Both the position numbers and the translations under genes were made by a program. Below are positions 43,135-51,843 of a DNA stretch of 64,000 bases, in pieces. The number at the start of each line of letters is the position of its first letter. The first letter of the stretch is position 1. Source of the stretch: Algibacter marinivivus (GTDB lineage: Bacteria; Bacteroidota; Bacteroidia; Flavobacteriales; Flavobacteriaceae). The notes under the pieces are model-generated. The model was not told the origin of the DNA. It did no database searches and saw only the letters and a list, made by a program, of their open reading frames with translations. Location of the stretch: NCBI RefSeq assembly GCF_003143755.1, contig NZ_QFRI01000001.1:1448051-1512050 (forward strand), read 5' to 3'.

Positions 43135-43182
43135 GGGCGCCTGCCTGCTGGCAGGCAGGTTTTCCTCTGCAATCCCTAACGC
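43135..43182 (-). repeat. Dispersed intergenic element, copy 3 (minus orientation, minimal)
   Basis: On the minus strand it reads GCGTTAGGGATTGCAG... and ends ...GCGCCC. The inside is reduced to a GC-rich palindrome, CCTGCCTGCTGGCAGGCAGG at 43140-43159 with 9-bp arms. It lies between convergent genes and could terminate both. Confidence 0.7.
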
Positions 43183-43197
43183 AAAGGCTAACAACTA

Positions 43198-43977
43198 TTA
43201 AAAGTCCAAATAATTAACAGTAAACTTGTCTCCTAGAAGAGATGTCATAATCTCAGGATTTCCATTAGTAAAAAATCGAGAATTAGGCTTTGTCATTAAA
43301 GAGTTTGATAAATCATGTTTCTCTAAAACAGCTTTAGTTTGTCTCGCTACGGCTTCACCAGAATCTATAATTTTCACATGCTTTGGTAATAATTCCAAAA
43401 GTATAGGAATCAAATACGGATAGTGTGTACAACCTAAAACTAAATAATCAATATTAGCATCAATCATAGGCTTTAAATACACTTTTAAAAGCGATTTCAT
43501 TTCATCTGAATATAATTTACCACTCTCAATCAATTCTACTATACCATTCCCAATTTGCTCAACAACATTAACGTCACTAGCAAAAAGATTTGATGTTTTA
43601 GAAAACAATTCACTACTCAGAGTCCCTTTTGTTGCTAAAATACCAATGGCGTTTGTTTTGGTTTGTAAAGCAGCAGGTTTAATAGCAGGTTCAATACCTA
43701 TAAACGGAATATTGTAGTTTGCTCTTAAATAATCAATTGCATTGGTGGTAGCTGTGTTACAAGCCACAACAATAAGTTTGCAGTCTTTTTCTAGTAAGTA
43801 TTCAGTGTTTTTAATGCTTAAATCTATAATAGCTTGTTTACCTTTTGGTCCATAAGGCGCATTTATACTATCAGCCAAATAAATAGTGTTTTCAGAAGGC
43901 ATTAAACTATGGATTTCTTTCCATATAGATGTGCCTCCAACACCAGAATCAAAAATACCAATTGGTTGTTTACTCAT
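43198..43977 (-). CDS. murI: Glutamate racemase
   Basis: 259 aa. All catalytic elements are present: GIFDSGVGG with D10, VACNTATTNA with C73, and VLGCTHYPYL with C183, the two cysteines acting as bases on either face. It makes D-glutamate for peptidoglycan in the cytoplasm. It lies downstream of the ompH genes on the same strand, with a hairpin in the 92-nt gap. Confidence 0.95.
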   Translation of the reverse strand: MSKQPIGIFDSGVGGTSIWKEIHSLMPSENTIYLADSINAPYGPKGKQAIIDLSIKNTEYLLEKDCKLIVVACNTATTNAIDYLRANYNIPFIGIEPAIKPAALQTKTNAIGILATKGTLSSELFSKTSNLFASDVNVVEQIGNGIVELIESGKLYSDEMKSLLKVYLKPMIDANIDYLVLGCTHYPYLIPILLELLPKHVKIIDSGEAVARQTKAVLEKHDLSNSLMTKPNSRFFTNGNPEIMTSLLGDKFTVNYLDF

Positions 43978-44019
43978 AGAAGCACAATGTAGCTTTTAAA
44001 TTGATTTTATAAAAATAAA

Positions 44020-44045
44020 AAAGCTGCCTTAAAAAAGACAGCTTT
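44020..44045 (-). terminator. Terminator after the short OmpH gene
   Basis: AAAGCTG.CTT/AAG.CAGCTTT stem with one mismatch, followed on the minus strand by a T run; 24 nt past the stop. Confidence 0.7.
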
Positions 44046-44069
44046 AAATATTTTAATGTAATTTTTTTA

Positions 44070-44570
44070 TTAGATGCCTAATTGAGCTTTTACATCAGCT
44101 AAAATATCAGTTCCGTTAGCAACAATTAAAGTTGCTCTGTCTAAAACATACTCGTAACCTTTAGCTTTTGCTACTTCATTTATAGCATTCATTGCTGCTT
44201 CTTGAATTGGCTTAAATAATTCAGCTTCTTTTGCAGCTAAATCTTTTTGAGCATCAGCTCTAAATTGTTGAATACGTTGTTGTTTTTCTTGTAACTCAAC
44301 CATTCTTTTTTGATTTTCTTCTGCTGTTTTTGTACTAGCTTCAGCATCATATTGTTTTACTGTATTTTGATATTCAGTAATTGAAGCTTCAATATCTGTT
44401 TGGTACGTTTTACCAAGTGCTTCAATATCAGCTTGAGCTTTTTTAGCTGCTGGCATTGCTGCAATTAATTCTTGTGTATTTATATGTGCAACTTTACTTT
44501 GTGCTTGTGTAAAGCTTACTGTTGCAATACATAGTACAGTTGCTAATAAGAGAGTTTTAAATTGTTTCAT
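44070..44570 (-). CDS. OmpH/Skp-family periplasmic chaperone, short form
   Basis: 166 aa. Signal peptide to about residue 23 (...SFTQAQS), then VAHINTQELIAAMP, the typical Skp start, a long coiled-coil tentacle pair (about 45-125), and the closing strand KGYEYVLDRA.LIV. Skp trimers hold unfolded outer-membrane proteins in the periplasm before BamA. Directly downstream of a longer paralogue (30 nt) and of bamA, the usual arrangement. Confidence 0.92.
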   Translation of the reverse strand: MKQFKTLLLATVLCIATVSFTQAQSKVAHINTQELIAAMPAAKKAQADIEALGKTYQTDIEASITEYQNTVKQYDAEASTKTAEENQKRMVELQEKQQRIQQFRADAQKDLAAKEAELFKPIQEAAMNAINEVAKAKGYEYVLDRATLIVANGTDILADVKAQLGI

Positions 44571-44600
44571 TTTAAATTGTATTAAGTGTGTTATAAATTA

Positions 44601-45596
44601 TTAATTGTTTTTGTTTATACTGTCTTTCGCCTTTTGACGATCTTCTAAAATTTTCTTTTTCCTATCTTCTAAGGCCTTTTTTCTTGCGGCTCTTTCAGCT
44701 AATTTTTTTTGTCTGTTTTCTTCAATCAGTTGCGCTTTTGTTTTTGTTTCACCTTCAACTTTAGTTTCTGTTGGCTCTGAAGTGTTATCTTCACTTTTAG
44801 CTGCATCTGTTGTTTTATTTCTTTCGTCTAATTTGGCTTGTTTAGCCTTTTCTCTGTCTTCTATTATTTTTGCACGTCTTGCTTCTGCTTCTTTTTTCTT
44901 TGCTTCTCGTGCTGCTAAAATTTCTGCTCTACGTTTTTCAACGGCACTTTCTCTTGCTGCTTTCTTTTCTTCTAAAGCTTTTTCTCTAGCTTCTTGTTCT
45001 TCATTTATTTCTGGAAGTAACTCTTCCTCTTTTGCTGCTTTACGCTCAGCTTTTGTGCTAGCTTGTTTTCTTTTTGATGACCTTGTGATACTCCTCAATA
45101 TTTGCTCACTAATATCTAGTGATTTATTAGAGTAAAGCATGGTAGTTTCTGTCTTGTCTAAAATAAGATCATACTTTCTACCTTCTGCCATATCTTGAAC
45201 TGCTGCAAATATTTGATCTTGTATAGGCTGCATTAGTTGCTTCTTTTGGATAAATAAATCTCCATTTGGCCCAAAACGTTTTTGCTGATAATCTAGAATT
45301 TCGTTTTCTTCAAAAGTGATATCCTCTTCACGCTCATCAATTAACTCCTTTGTTAAAAGCGGTTTTTCATTATTTAAATCTTGTCGCTTTTGTTCAATAG
45401 CTGTTAGTTTAGATTGAATCTCATTTTTCCATTTTTGAGCTTTATCTTCTAACTGTGTAGTGGCTTCTTGATATTCAGGAACATTCTCTAAAATATATTC
45501 GGTATCAATGTAAGCAATTCTAACACCACGTTGAGCGTGCGAATAGAAACTTAGCATGAAAACTAGTGTCAATAAAAAAAGAACGTTATTCTTCAT
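44601..45596 (-). CDS. OmpH/Skp-family protein with long charged C-terminal extension
   Basis: 331 aa, about twice the normal Skp length. Signal peptide (1-21), then IAYIDTEYILENVPEYQEA, coiled coil and the closing strand KYDLILDKTETTMLYSN (about 22-170). From about 172 a Lys/Arg/Glu/Ala-rich coiled coil with repeating RRAEILAAREAKKKEAEARR-type blocks runs to the end. The extension may give additional client or envelope contact; this is inference. It lies between bamA and the short ompH. Confidence 0.88.
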   Translation of the reverse strand: MKNNVLFLLTLVFMLSFYSHAQRGVRIAYIDTEYILENVPEYQEATTQLEDKAQKWKNEIQSKLTAIEQKRQDLNNEKPLLTKELIDEREEDITFEENEILDYQQKRFGPNGDLFIQKKQLMQPIQDQIFAAVQDMAEGRKYDLILDKTETTMLYSNKSLDISEQILRSITRSSKRKQASTKAERKAAKEEELLPEINEEQEAREKALEEKKAARESAVEKRRAEILAAREAKKKEAEARRAKIIEDREKAKQAKLDERNKTTDAAKSEDNTSEPTETKVEGETKTKAQLIEENRQKKLAERAARKKALEDRKKKILEDRQKAKDSINKNN

Positions 45597-45769
45597 CTGT
45601 TTAATATTTTATAATTTATGACTCATAAATTCTAAAAACGACAGATGATTTTTTCTGCCTTTTTGAATTGTATCTTCAAAATTAACGAATTTTAATCTTA
45701 AAAATTTCAATTCTTGTGCAAATCATCAATGTGTTATTAGAAAATATCGTGCCAAAGTATTTTTTTTAT

Positions 45770-48382
45770 CTAAAACTGTTGTCCAATTATGAAGTGTGTT
45801 TCCCAACCATGTTTAACAGTTTCTCCTGGTAAAGGATCAAAACCATGACCAAAATCAATACCTAATAAACCAAAGGCAGGCATAAAAATACGAATACCTA
45901 AACCTGCAGAACGATTAATATTGAATGGATTAAAATCTCTAAAACTTTCATAAGATGAACCACCTTCAATAAAACCTAAAGCATAAATTTTTGCTGAAGC
46001 TTTTAAAGTGATTGGATAACGAAGTTCTAAAGAAAATTTATTGTAAATACTTGAACCATCTTGTGAGGCTCTACCAGTAGTTTCGTCTAAGTGTGTAAGT
46101 GATTGATTAGGATAACCACGTAATTGAATAACTTCTCTACCATCTAAAGAGAAATTACCTAAACCATCACCACCCAAATAAAAACGTTCAAAAGGGATAA
46201 CACCTCTAGCATTATTATATGCGCCTAAGAAACCAAATTCAATTTTAGGTCTTAAAACCAAGTTTTTTGTAATTTCGGTATACCACTCTCCAGAAAATTT
46301 TACCTTATAAAATTCTAACCAACTAAATCTTTGTTGGTCAGCATTTGCTAATTCTTCACTTTCTTCTTGTGTCCTCAACTGTCTTGGAATAGCATTGATT
46401 CTGTCGCTAATTTCTTTTAAAGGTTTGTAGTCAACACCATTTACTAATGAATATGGAAAAGAAAACTTAGCTGTAATTCCGAAATTAGAACCTCCAGTAG
46501 GGAAGATTGGATCTACACTTGTATTATTTCTACTTAAACCAAATGTGTATGATAAATTATTTGAGAATCCATCACCAAAATTAAATAAGCCCGTATTGTA
46601 ATTGTTTAAATCATAACGTTGGTAACTTATAGCCTGAGATAAGGTAAAATAATCATCAGGAACAGATAATCGTTTTGCTAAACCAAACGTAATTCCAGTA
46701 ATATTGAAACTTCTACTTTTATCAGCATTACGAGTAAGAGGGTTAAATAAAAACTGTTTTGTGTGTGATAAAGATGTTGAAAATTGTACTGGACGTTTTC
46801 CTCCTAGCCAAGGCTCAGAGAACGAAAAGCTATATGTTTGGAAAAAACGACTAGCTTGTAAGCGTAATGAAAGTTTTTGACCATCACCCATTGGAATAGG
46901 CTTATATGCTTCTTTATTAAATATATTTTTAATAGAGAAGTTATTAAAAGACAAACCTAGTGTACCAATGAATCCACCACCACCATAACCACCTTGAAGT
47001 TCAATTTGACTTGATCCAGTTTCTTTAACTGAATACTCCATGTCAATAGTTCCTTCAACAGGATTTGGATTATTAAAGTTAGGCGATATTTCTTGAGCAT
47101 CAAAGAAACCTAATTGACCAAGTTCTCTAACAGTACGTACTACGTTTGCTTTACTATAGAGTTGTCCTGGTCTAGTACGAAGCTCTCTGTAAATAACGTG
47201 ATCGTTTGTTTTATCATTTCCAACTACAGATACGGTGTTGAAATAAGCAGGTTTTCCTTCAGATATTCTAACTTCAATATCAATTATGTTATTATCAGCA
47301 CTAACTTCTACTGGGTTAATACTTGAAAATAAATAGCCATTGTTTTGATATTGGTTTGTAATATCAACAGCATCAGGTTTAGTGTCATCAGCAATACGTT
47401 TTTGCAATAAAATACCATTATATGTATCTCCTTTTCTAATACGTAAAAGTCTACTTAATTGATCATTAGTATAAACTGTATTACCAATAAATTTTATATC
47501 TCCAAAAGTATATGGTTCTCCTTCATTTACACCTATAATTAATGAGATGGTTTTATCATCATTATAAATTACGCTGTCTGATAGTATTCGGGCATCTCTA
47601 TAACCATTTTCTTTATATGCATCTACAACATGTCCTAAATCTGCTTGGTAAGCAGAATCTATGAATTTAGAACGTTTAAGTATTCTAATACGGTTTATTT
47701 TCTTGGTGCCTTTCATACTTTTTCTAAGCTTTTTATCACTCAGAACAGTATTTCCCTCGAAGGTTATGTCTTTAATTTTTACTTTTTCGCCTTTATCTAT
47801 ATTAAGAACCATATTAACCCTTGCAGCATCTATAGAATCTTGTACTTCAATAGTATTAATATGTACTTTGGTATTTAAAAAGCCTTGTTTCTTATATTTT
47901 TTAGTAAGAAAGTTTTTGGTAGTAGTTATTAAGTTTTCAGTAACCTTAGTACCTTTCTTTAATTTATTATCATTAATTATTCCTTCTTTCTTCCCTTTCT
48001 TTACACCGTTAATTTTAAGCTCGTTAAGTTGAGGTAAGTCAGCTAGTTTTATTTGTAAATGCGCCACATTACCTTCTATTTTGGTAACATAAACTTCAAT
48101 ATCACTAAACAATTTTGAGTTCCAGAGTTTTTTAATAGCATTACCAATATCTTCACCAGGTATTGTTATTTCTTTTCCTTTTCTTAATCCAGAATAGGTA
48201 ATGATAGTTTGCTCGCTAAATGCAGTATTACCAGCAACTGATATTTCTGCTAAAGTGTATTTTTTGCCTTTACTAAAATCTGAATTTTGAGCATTAATAT
48301 TTAGGCAACCAACAAAAAACAATATGGTTAGGCAATATTTTAAAAATGTAGATGTAGATGTATTTTTAACTAAGTTGTTCAC
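45770..48382 (-). CDS. bamA: Outer-membrane protein assembly factor BamA
   Basis: 870 aa from GTG at 48382. A signal peptide follows the short polar start (...FVGCLNINAQ), then five POTRA domains (about 40-460, with repeats like LKINGVKKGKKEG, ITFEGNTVLSDKKLRKSM and IKFIGNTVYTNDQLSRLLRIRKGD), and a 16-strand barrel ending in F (FIIGQQF). It inserts beta-barrel proteins into the outer membrane. The frame is open to 48496, but that would lie deep in uppS; GTG 48382 overlaps uppS by 17 nt and precedes a proper signal peptide. Confidence 0.93.
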   Translation of the reverse strand: MNNLVKNTSTSTFLKYCLTILFFVGCLNINAQNSDFSKGKKYTLAEISVAGNTAFSEQTIITYSGLRKGKEITIPGEDIGNAIKKLWNSKLFSDIEVYVTKIEGNVAHLQIKLADLPQLNELKINGVKKGKKEGIINDNKLKKGTKVTENLITTTKNFLTKKYKKQGFLNTKVHINTIEVQDSIDAARVNMVLNIDKGEKVKIKDITFEGNTVLSDKKLRKSMKGTKKINRIRILKRSKFIDSAYQADLGHVVDAYKENGYRDARILSDSVIYNDDKTISLIIGVNEGEPYTFGDIKFIGNTVYTNDQLSRLLRIRKGDTYNGILLQKRIADDTKPDAVDITNQYQNNGYLFSSINPVEVSADNNIIDIEVRISEGKPAYFNTVSVVGNDKTNDHVIYRELRTRPGQLYSKANVVRTVRELGQLGFFDAQEISPNFNNPNPVEGTIDMEYSVKETGSSQIELQGGYGGGGFIGTLGLSFNNFSIKNIFNKEAYKPIPMGDGQKLSLRLQASRFFQTYSFSFSEPWLGGKRPVQFSTSLSHTKQFLFNPLTRNADKSRSFNITGITFGLAKRLSVPDDYFTLSQAISYQRYDLNNYNTGLFNFGDGFSNNLSYTFGLSRNNTSVDPIFPTGGSNFGITAKFSFPYSLVNGVDYKPLKEISDRINAIPRQLRTQEESEELANADQQRFSWLEFYKVKFSGEWYTEITKNLVLRPKIEFGFLGAYNNARGVIPFERFYLGGDGLGNFSLDGREVIQLRGYPNQSLTHLDETTGRASQDGSSIYNKFSLELRYPITLKASAKIYALGFIEGGSSYESFRDFNPFNINRSAGLGIRIFMPAFGLLGIDFGHGFDPLPGETVKHGWETHFIIGQQF

Positions 48383-49106
48383 TTGTTTTCCCAAATCGTC
48401 GTTCTCTTTTTTGATATTCAATAATAGCTTCATACAAATGTTGCTTGGTAAAATCAGGCCATAAAACACTTGTAAAGTATAATTCGGCATAAGCAATTTG
48501 CCATAGTAAAAAATTGCTTATCCGTTGTTCCCCACTGGTTCTAATAAGCAAATCTACATCTGGTAAATTTTGCGTGTAAAGATGCTCATTTATAATTGAT
48601 TCTTCAATATTTTCGGGCGAAATTATATTATTTTTAACTTTAATACTAATTTCTTTAACAGTGTTTATGATTTCCTCTCTTGAACCATAGCTTAGTGCAA
48701 GGGTTAAAGTCATTCTTGAATTGTTCTTTGTGCTTTCTATGACCTCAAAAAGCTCTTTGTAAACTTTTTTTGGTAATGTATTTAAAGACCCAATTGCAGC
48801 TAATTTTATGTTGTTATCTTGAAGTGTTTTTATTTCTTTTTTTAATGAAGAAACTAAAAGTTTCATTAATGTTTGTACTTCTAGTTTAGGTCTGTTCCAA
48901 TTTTCAGTTGAAAATGCATAGAGTGTTAAATTTTCTATACCTAATTCAGCACAAGCCTCAACAGTTTGTCGTACAGATTTAGTGCCATTCTCATGTCCAA
49001 AAGCACGTAGCATCCCTTTTTGTTTTGCCCAACGCCCATTACCATCCATGATAATGGCAATGTGTTTTGGTAATCTATCCGTAAGAATACTATTTTTTAA
49101 ATCCAT
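48366..49106 (-). CDS. uppS: Isoprenyl transferase (undecaprenyl diphosphate synthase)
   Basis: 246 aa from ATG 49106, one base after the upstream stop; an ATG at 49139 would overlap that gene by 32 nt and adds an atypical leader. Motifs: AIIMDGNGRWAKQKG with catalytic D21, the LYAFSTENWNRP segment, and the C-terminal DLLIRTSGEQRISNFLLWQIAYAELYF. It makes the C55 lipid carrier for cell-wall and polysaccharide synthesis. Its 3' end overlaps the bamA start. Confidence 0.95.
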   Translation of the reverse strand: MDLKNSILTDRLPKHIAIIMDGNGRWAKQKGMLRAFGHENGTKSVRQTVEACAELGIENLTLYAFSTENWNRPKLEVQTLMKLLVSSLKKEIKTLQDNNIKLAAIGSLNTLPKKVYKELFEVIESTKNNSRMTLTLALSYGSREEIINTVKEISIKVKNNIISPENIEESIINEHLYTQNLPDVDLLIRTSGEQRISNFLLWQIAYAELYFTSVLWPDFTKQHLYEAIIEYQKRERRFGKTSEQLS

Positions 49107-49107
49107 T

Positions 49108-49794
49108 TTATTCAACGCAATAGCACGGGTTTTCTCCAAAGGTATATGTTAATGTAATGCCCGAAAACACATACCAATCATTATTGTTTATATTTCCAAA
49201 ACGTAGTGGTTGCAGTGATTCTCTTTCTGGGACACTTCCATCTAACTCATCTGAAAACGTATATCGTGCACCTATTTCGAAGCCTAAGATAAAGTTTTCC
49301 ATGAAATTAGTTTTAAAACCTAACGTCATAGGTATACCGTAAGCCCAACTTGATGTGTTTTCTGGCGTTTGTACGTCGTTGGCAAAATAATGATTATCGT
49401 GATAAGCCACTGTTATACCTGTATGTAAGTAAGGTGTTCCTAATTTTTCGCCTGTATGTAAATTAAAATCAAGAAACGTAAATTCCATACCCAACGAAAA
49501 CTCTGTTATTTTACTAGAAAACTCGTAGCCTCTTTGTATGCGTCTTGGATCGTCTGAATTAGCATCAATACCTTCTAGTTCACTAAATATTAGTGATGCT
49601 CTGTAAGAATGTCTTTTACTTCTGTTCCATCTATAAAGGCCACCAATGGCTAATTGATTTGGTGAAATATAATCTGTAGCACCAACATCTCCAATAAAAT
49701 TACTACCACCTAAATAAACGCCTATTTCGTTAATTTGAGCAGTGCTTAATTGAAAGCTTAAAATGCTTAATATCAATATGGTTAAATGCCTCAT
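49108..49794 (-). CDS. DUF6089-family outer-membrane protein
   Basis: 228 aa. Signal peptide (1-19, ...QLSTAQ), then alternating strands of a small outer-membrane barrel (INEIGVYLGGSNFIGDVGATDYI; ...FILGFEIGARYTFSDELDG; WYVFSGITLTYTFGENPCYC). It ends one base before the uppS ATG, so it is in the nadK-to-ompH cluster. I recall this protein as regularly placed between nadK and uppS in flavobacteria. Function unknown; a role with Bam is suggested only by position. Confidence 0.82.
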   Translation of the reverse strand: MRHLTILILSILSFQLSTAQINEIGVYLGGSNFIGDVGATDYISPNQLAIGGLYRWNRSKRHSYRASLIFSELEGIDANSDDPRRIQRGYEFSSKITEFSLGMEFTFLDFNLHTGEKLGTPYLHTGITVAYHDNHYFANDVQTPENTSSWAYGIPMTLGFKTNFMENFILGFEIGARYTFSDELDGSVPERESLQPLRFGNINNNDWYVFSGITLTYTFGENPCYCVE

Positions 49795-49811
49795 AAATAT
49801 TCAAAAGTTTG

Positions 49812-49819
49812 CAAATATA
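49812..49819 (-). promoter_or_regulatory. -7 box for the DUF6089-uppS-bamA transcript
   Basis: Reads TATATTTG on the minus strand, 17 nt before the start codon. Confidence 0.55.
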
Positions 49820-49956
49820 ATAAATAAGATTTCTCAAAAGTAGTTTGAGCTGAATTGTATTAGTGTAAAACAGAAATTCTTTCGAAATATTGTTGGTTTG
49901 AGCTTACAAAACATACATTAATGCTTTGTTTATGATAAGGTTTTGCATATTTGCTC

Positions 49957-50106
49957 GCGTTAGGGATTGCAGTGGAAAGCCCACAGCCCAATCCCGATAG
50001 CTATCGGGAGTGGTGCGAGGACTTGTAGCGAAACATTTATGTTCATGAATTCAAAAATTTAAAATAAAAATGCATGAATAAAAGCCCGACCCTTGTGGTA
50101 ACGCCC
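49957..50106 (+). repeat. Dispersed intergenic element, copy 4
   Basis: Starts GCGTTAGGGATTGCAGTGG and ends GTGGTAACGCCC. It includes the perfect palindrome CCCGATAGCTATCGGG at 49993-50008, the GTGCGAGGACTTGTAGCGAA block shared with copy 1, and an AT-rich insert (about 50032-50080) that copy 1 lacks. It ends 6 nt past the nadK stop (50112). Confidence 0.75.
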
Positions 50107-50111
50107 AAAAA

Positions 50112-50999
50112 TTATTTATTACGCTTGTCTTCTCCCCAGAGCAACTTTTTTCTGAGGGTGTCTAAAAAACTTTCGTTTAGAAGATCAATCATTTTAATTT
50201 TGAAATTGGCTTTTTTGATTTTAATGATTGTACCATTATCTAAGGTAGCAATTCTGGAATCAAGTGATATAAGGTGTTGTTTTTCTCGTCCGTTTACACT
50301 AAGTTGAATCTCTGTGTTATCAGGAATCACAAGTGGACGTGCACTTAGATTATGTGGTGCGATTGGTGTTAGTACAAAACTATTTGCTCCAGGTGTAATT
50401 ACAGGTCCACCACAACTTAATGAATAACCTGTAGAGCCTGTAGGTGTAGAAACGATTAGTCCATCGCTCCAGTACGAATTTAGAAATTCATCGTTTAGGT
50501 AGGTATCTATAGTAATCATTGCTGTGGTGTTTTTTCGGCTCACAGTAATTTCGTTTAACGCGAAATTCATTGATTCTATATCTTTATTTTTTGAAGATGT
50601 TTCTACAGTTAAAATGCTACGTTCTGATATTCTATATTTTCCGTCTATAATATCTTGAACAGCTTTTTCGATAGCATTTACTTGAATTGTGGCTAGAAAA
50701 CCTAGTCTGCCTGTATTGATGCCAATGATTGGGATGCCTAAATCTTTTACAAACATAGTGGCTCTTAGAATGGTACCATCACCACCTATACTAACTAGAA
50801 AATCAAAACTACTATCTAACTCTGTGAAGGTTTTATAGTTGTGATAGTCTTTTATGTTGTGAGATTCTTGATCTATCAGTTTATGAAATTCAGTTTCAAT
50901 ATAGGCTTCAATATCCTGATTTTCAAGATATTTGAAAAGTGTTTCAACTGATTTTGGTGTTGTTGTATTATAATATCTTCCAAAAATGGCAACTTTCAT
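50112..50999 (-). CDS. nadK: NAD kinase
   Basis: 295 aa. The GGDGT motif (VSIGGDGTILRAT) and GRLGFLA, NE.....R and DGLIVSTPTGSTGYSLSCGGPVI blocks are all present. It phosphorylates NAD to NADP in the cytoplasm. The CBS gene ends 3 nt upstream, so they are co-transcribed. The dispersed element follows its stop directly. Confidence 0.95.
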   Translation of the reverse strand: MKVAIFGRYYNTTTPKSVETLFKYLENQDIEAYIETEFHKLIDQESHNIKDYHNYKTFTELDSSFDFLVSIGGDGTILRATMFVKDLGIPIIGINTGRLGFLATIQVNAIEKAVQDIIDGKYRISERSILTVETSSKNKDIESMNFALNEITVSRKNTTAMITIDTYLNDEFLNSYWSDGLIVSTPTGSTGYSLSCGGPVITPGANSFVLTPIAPHNLSARPLVIPDNTEIQLSVNGREKQHLISLDSRIATLDNGTIIKIKKANFKIKMIDLLNESFLDTLRKKLLWGEDKRNK

Positions 51000-51002
51000 G
51001 CG

Positions 51003-51662
51003 TTACATGTTTAAGTATTTTTTTAAATAATCTGATCGATCTTTTAAGCTTTCAATATAACTATCTTCTTCATGCCCAGATACGATGTTGTAACTGTATC
51101 TGCGGAACGTTTGGATGATTTCGTTTAGTCCCGTATTGCCAATTTTTAAAGTTACTTGAACTAAATCGGTATTCATTCTAGATACAAATGCTCCTAAAAG
51201 TTTTCCGTCATTGGATTCTACAATCTGACTTATCTCGCTAAATGTATAATCATTTATACCTTTTTCAACAACTAGAATACCACCTGGTTCTGAAAAAAAT
51301 GGAGATTCGCTAAATAAACTAATAACATCGTTTAATTCATAATAGCCTAAATACCTGTTTTCTTCATTTAAAACGGGCATAATGTTGGTAGAATTAACAG
51401 CAAAAGCTTCTAATATGTCTAACCAAACGGTTTTGTTTCTAACAAAAAAATCTTCTAATGAATATAGATATTCACTTAAAGGGTTATCACTATCAAAACA
51501 ATGCGCATCGGTTTCAGAAAAACACCCTAAATAGTCACCTTGTTCATTTTTAACAGGAATATGAGAAAATGTAAGTTGATTAAAAAGGTGTTGTAAATCA
51601 CTTATTTTATTCTTGGTATCTAAGGGTTTTATGTCGTTTATTATAAGTTCTGAAAGTTTCAT
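51003..51662 (-). CDS. CBS-domain protein
   Basis: 219 aa with a pair of CBS domains (about 1-65 with FSHIPVKNEQGDYLGCFSETD, and about 70-125 with NIMPVLNEENRYLGYYELND) and a C-terminal ACT-like domain (about 135-215), an arrangement seen in AcuB-type regulators. CBS pairs often bind adenosyl nucleotides. The tie to nadK (3 nt) suggests regulation by energy or NAD status, as inference. Confidence 0.82.
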   Translation of the reverse strand: MKLSELIINDIKPLDTKNKISDLQHLFNQLTFSHIPVKNEQGDYLGCFSETDAHCFDSDNPLSEYLYSLEDFFVRNKTVWLDILEAFAVNSTNIMPVLNEENRYLGYYELNDVISLFSESPFFSEPGGILVVEKGINDYTFSEISQIVESNDGKLLGAFVSRMNTDLVQVTLKIGNTGLNEIIQTFRRYSYNIVSGHEEDSYIESLKDRSDYLKKYLNM

Positions 51663-51758
51663 TTGTAGGTTCTATTTTATTAGTTCTGTCAAATGTTGTT
51701 CGTTTATTAATTTTTATAAATTCAAATTTAATTTATAGTTAAGTTCGATTCATTTGTT

Positions 51759-51766
51759 CAAATCTA
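51759..51766 (-). promoter_or_regulatory. Possible -7 box for the CBS-nadK transcript
   Basis: Reads TAGATTTG on the minus strand with a -33 TTG at 51784-51786, 17 nt away. A second match, TAAATTTG, lies at 51723-51730 nearer the gene. Confidence 0.4.
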
Positions 51767-51816
51767 TAGAACTGCAAATTAATCAAAAAAATAGTACCAA
51801 TGCCTGTTCTACTTTG

Positions 51817-51824
51817 TATTTTTG
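51817..51824 (+). promoter_or_regulatory. TAnnTTTG -7 box for pdxJ
   Basis: TATTTTTG, 19 nt before the ATG at 51844. Confidence 0.5.
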
Positions 51825-51843
51825 TCTTTTTAAAATCGATTGT

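Noticed and set aside
44782-45135. Plus-strand Ser/Ala/Leu-rich frame opposite the long OmpH gene
   Set aside because: Arises from the repetitive Lys/Glu/Ala codons of the coiled coil; no coding signs.
48383-48496. In-frame extension of bamA to an ATG at 48496
   Set aside because: It would lie wholly in uppS and put the signal peptide about 50 residues from the N-terminus; GTG at 48382 fits better.
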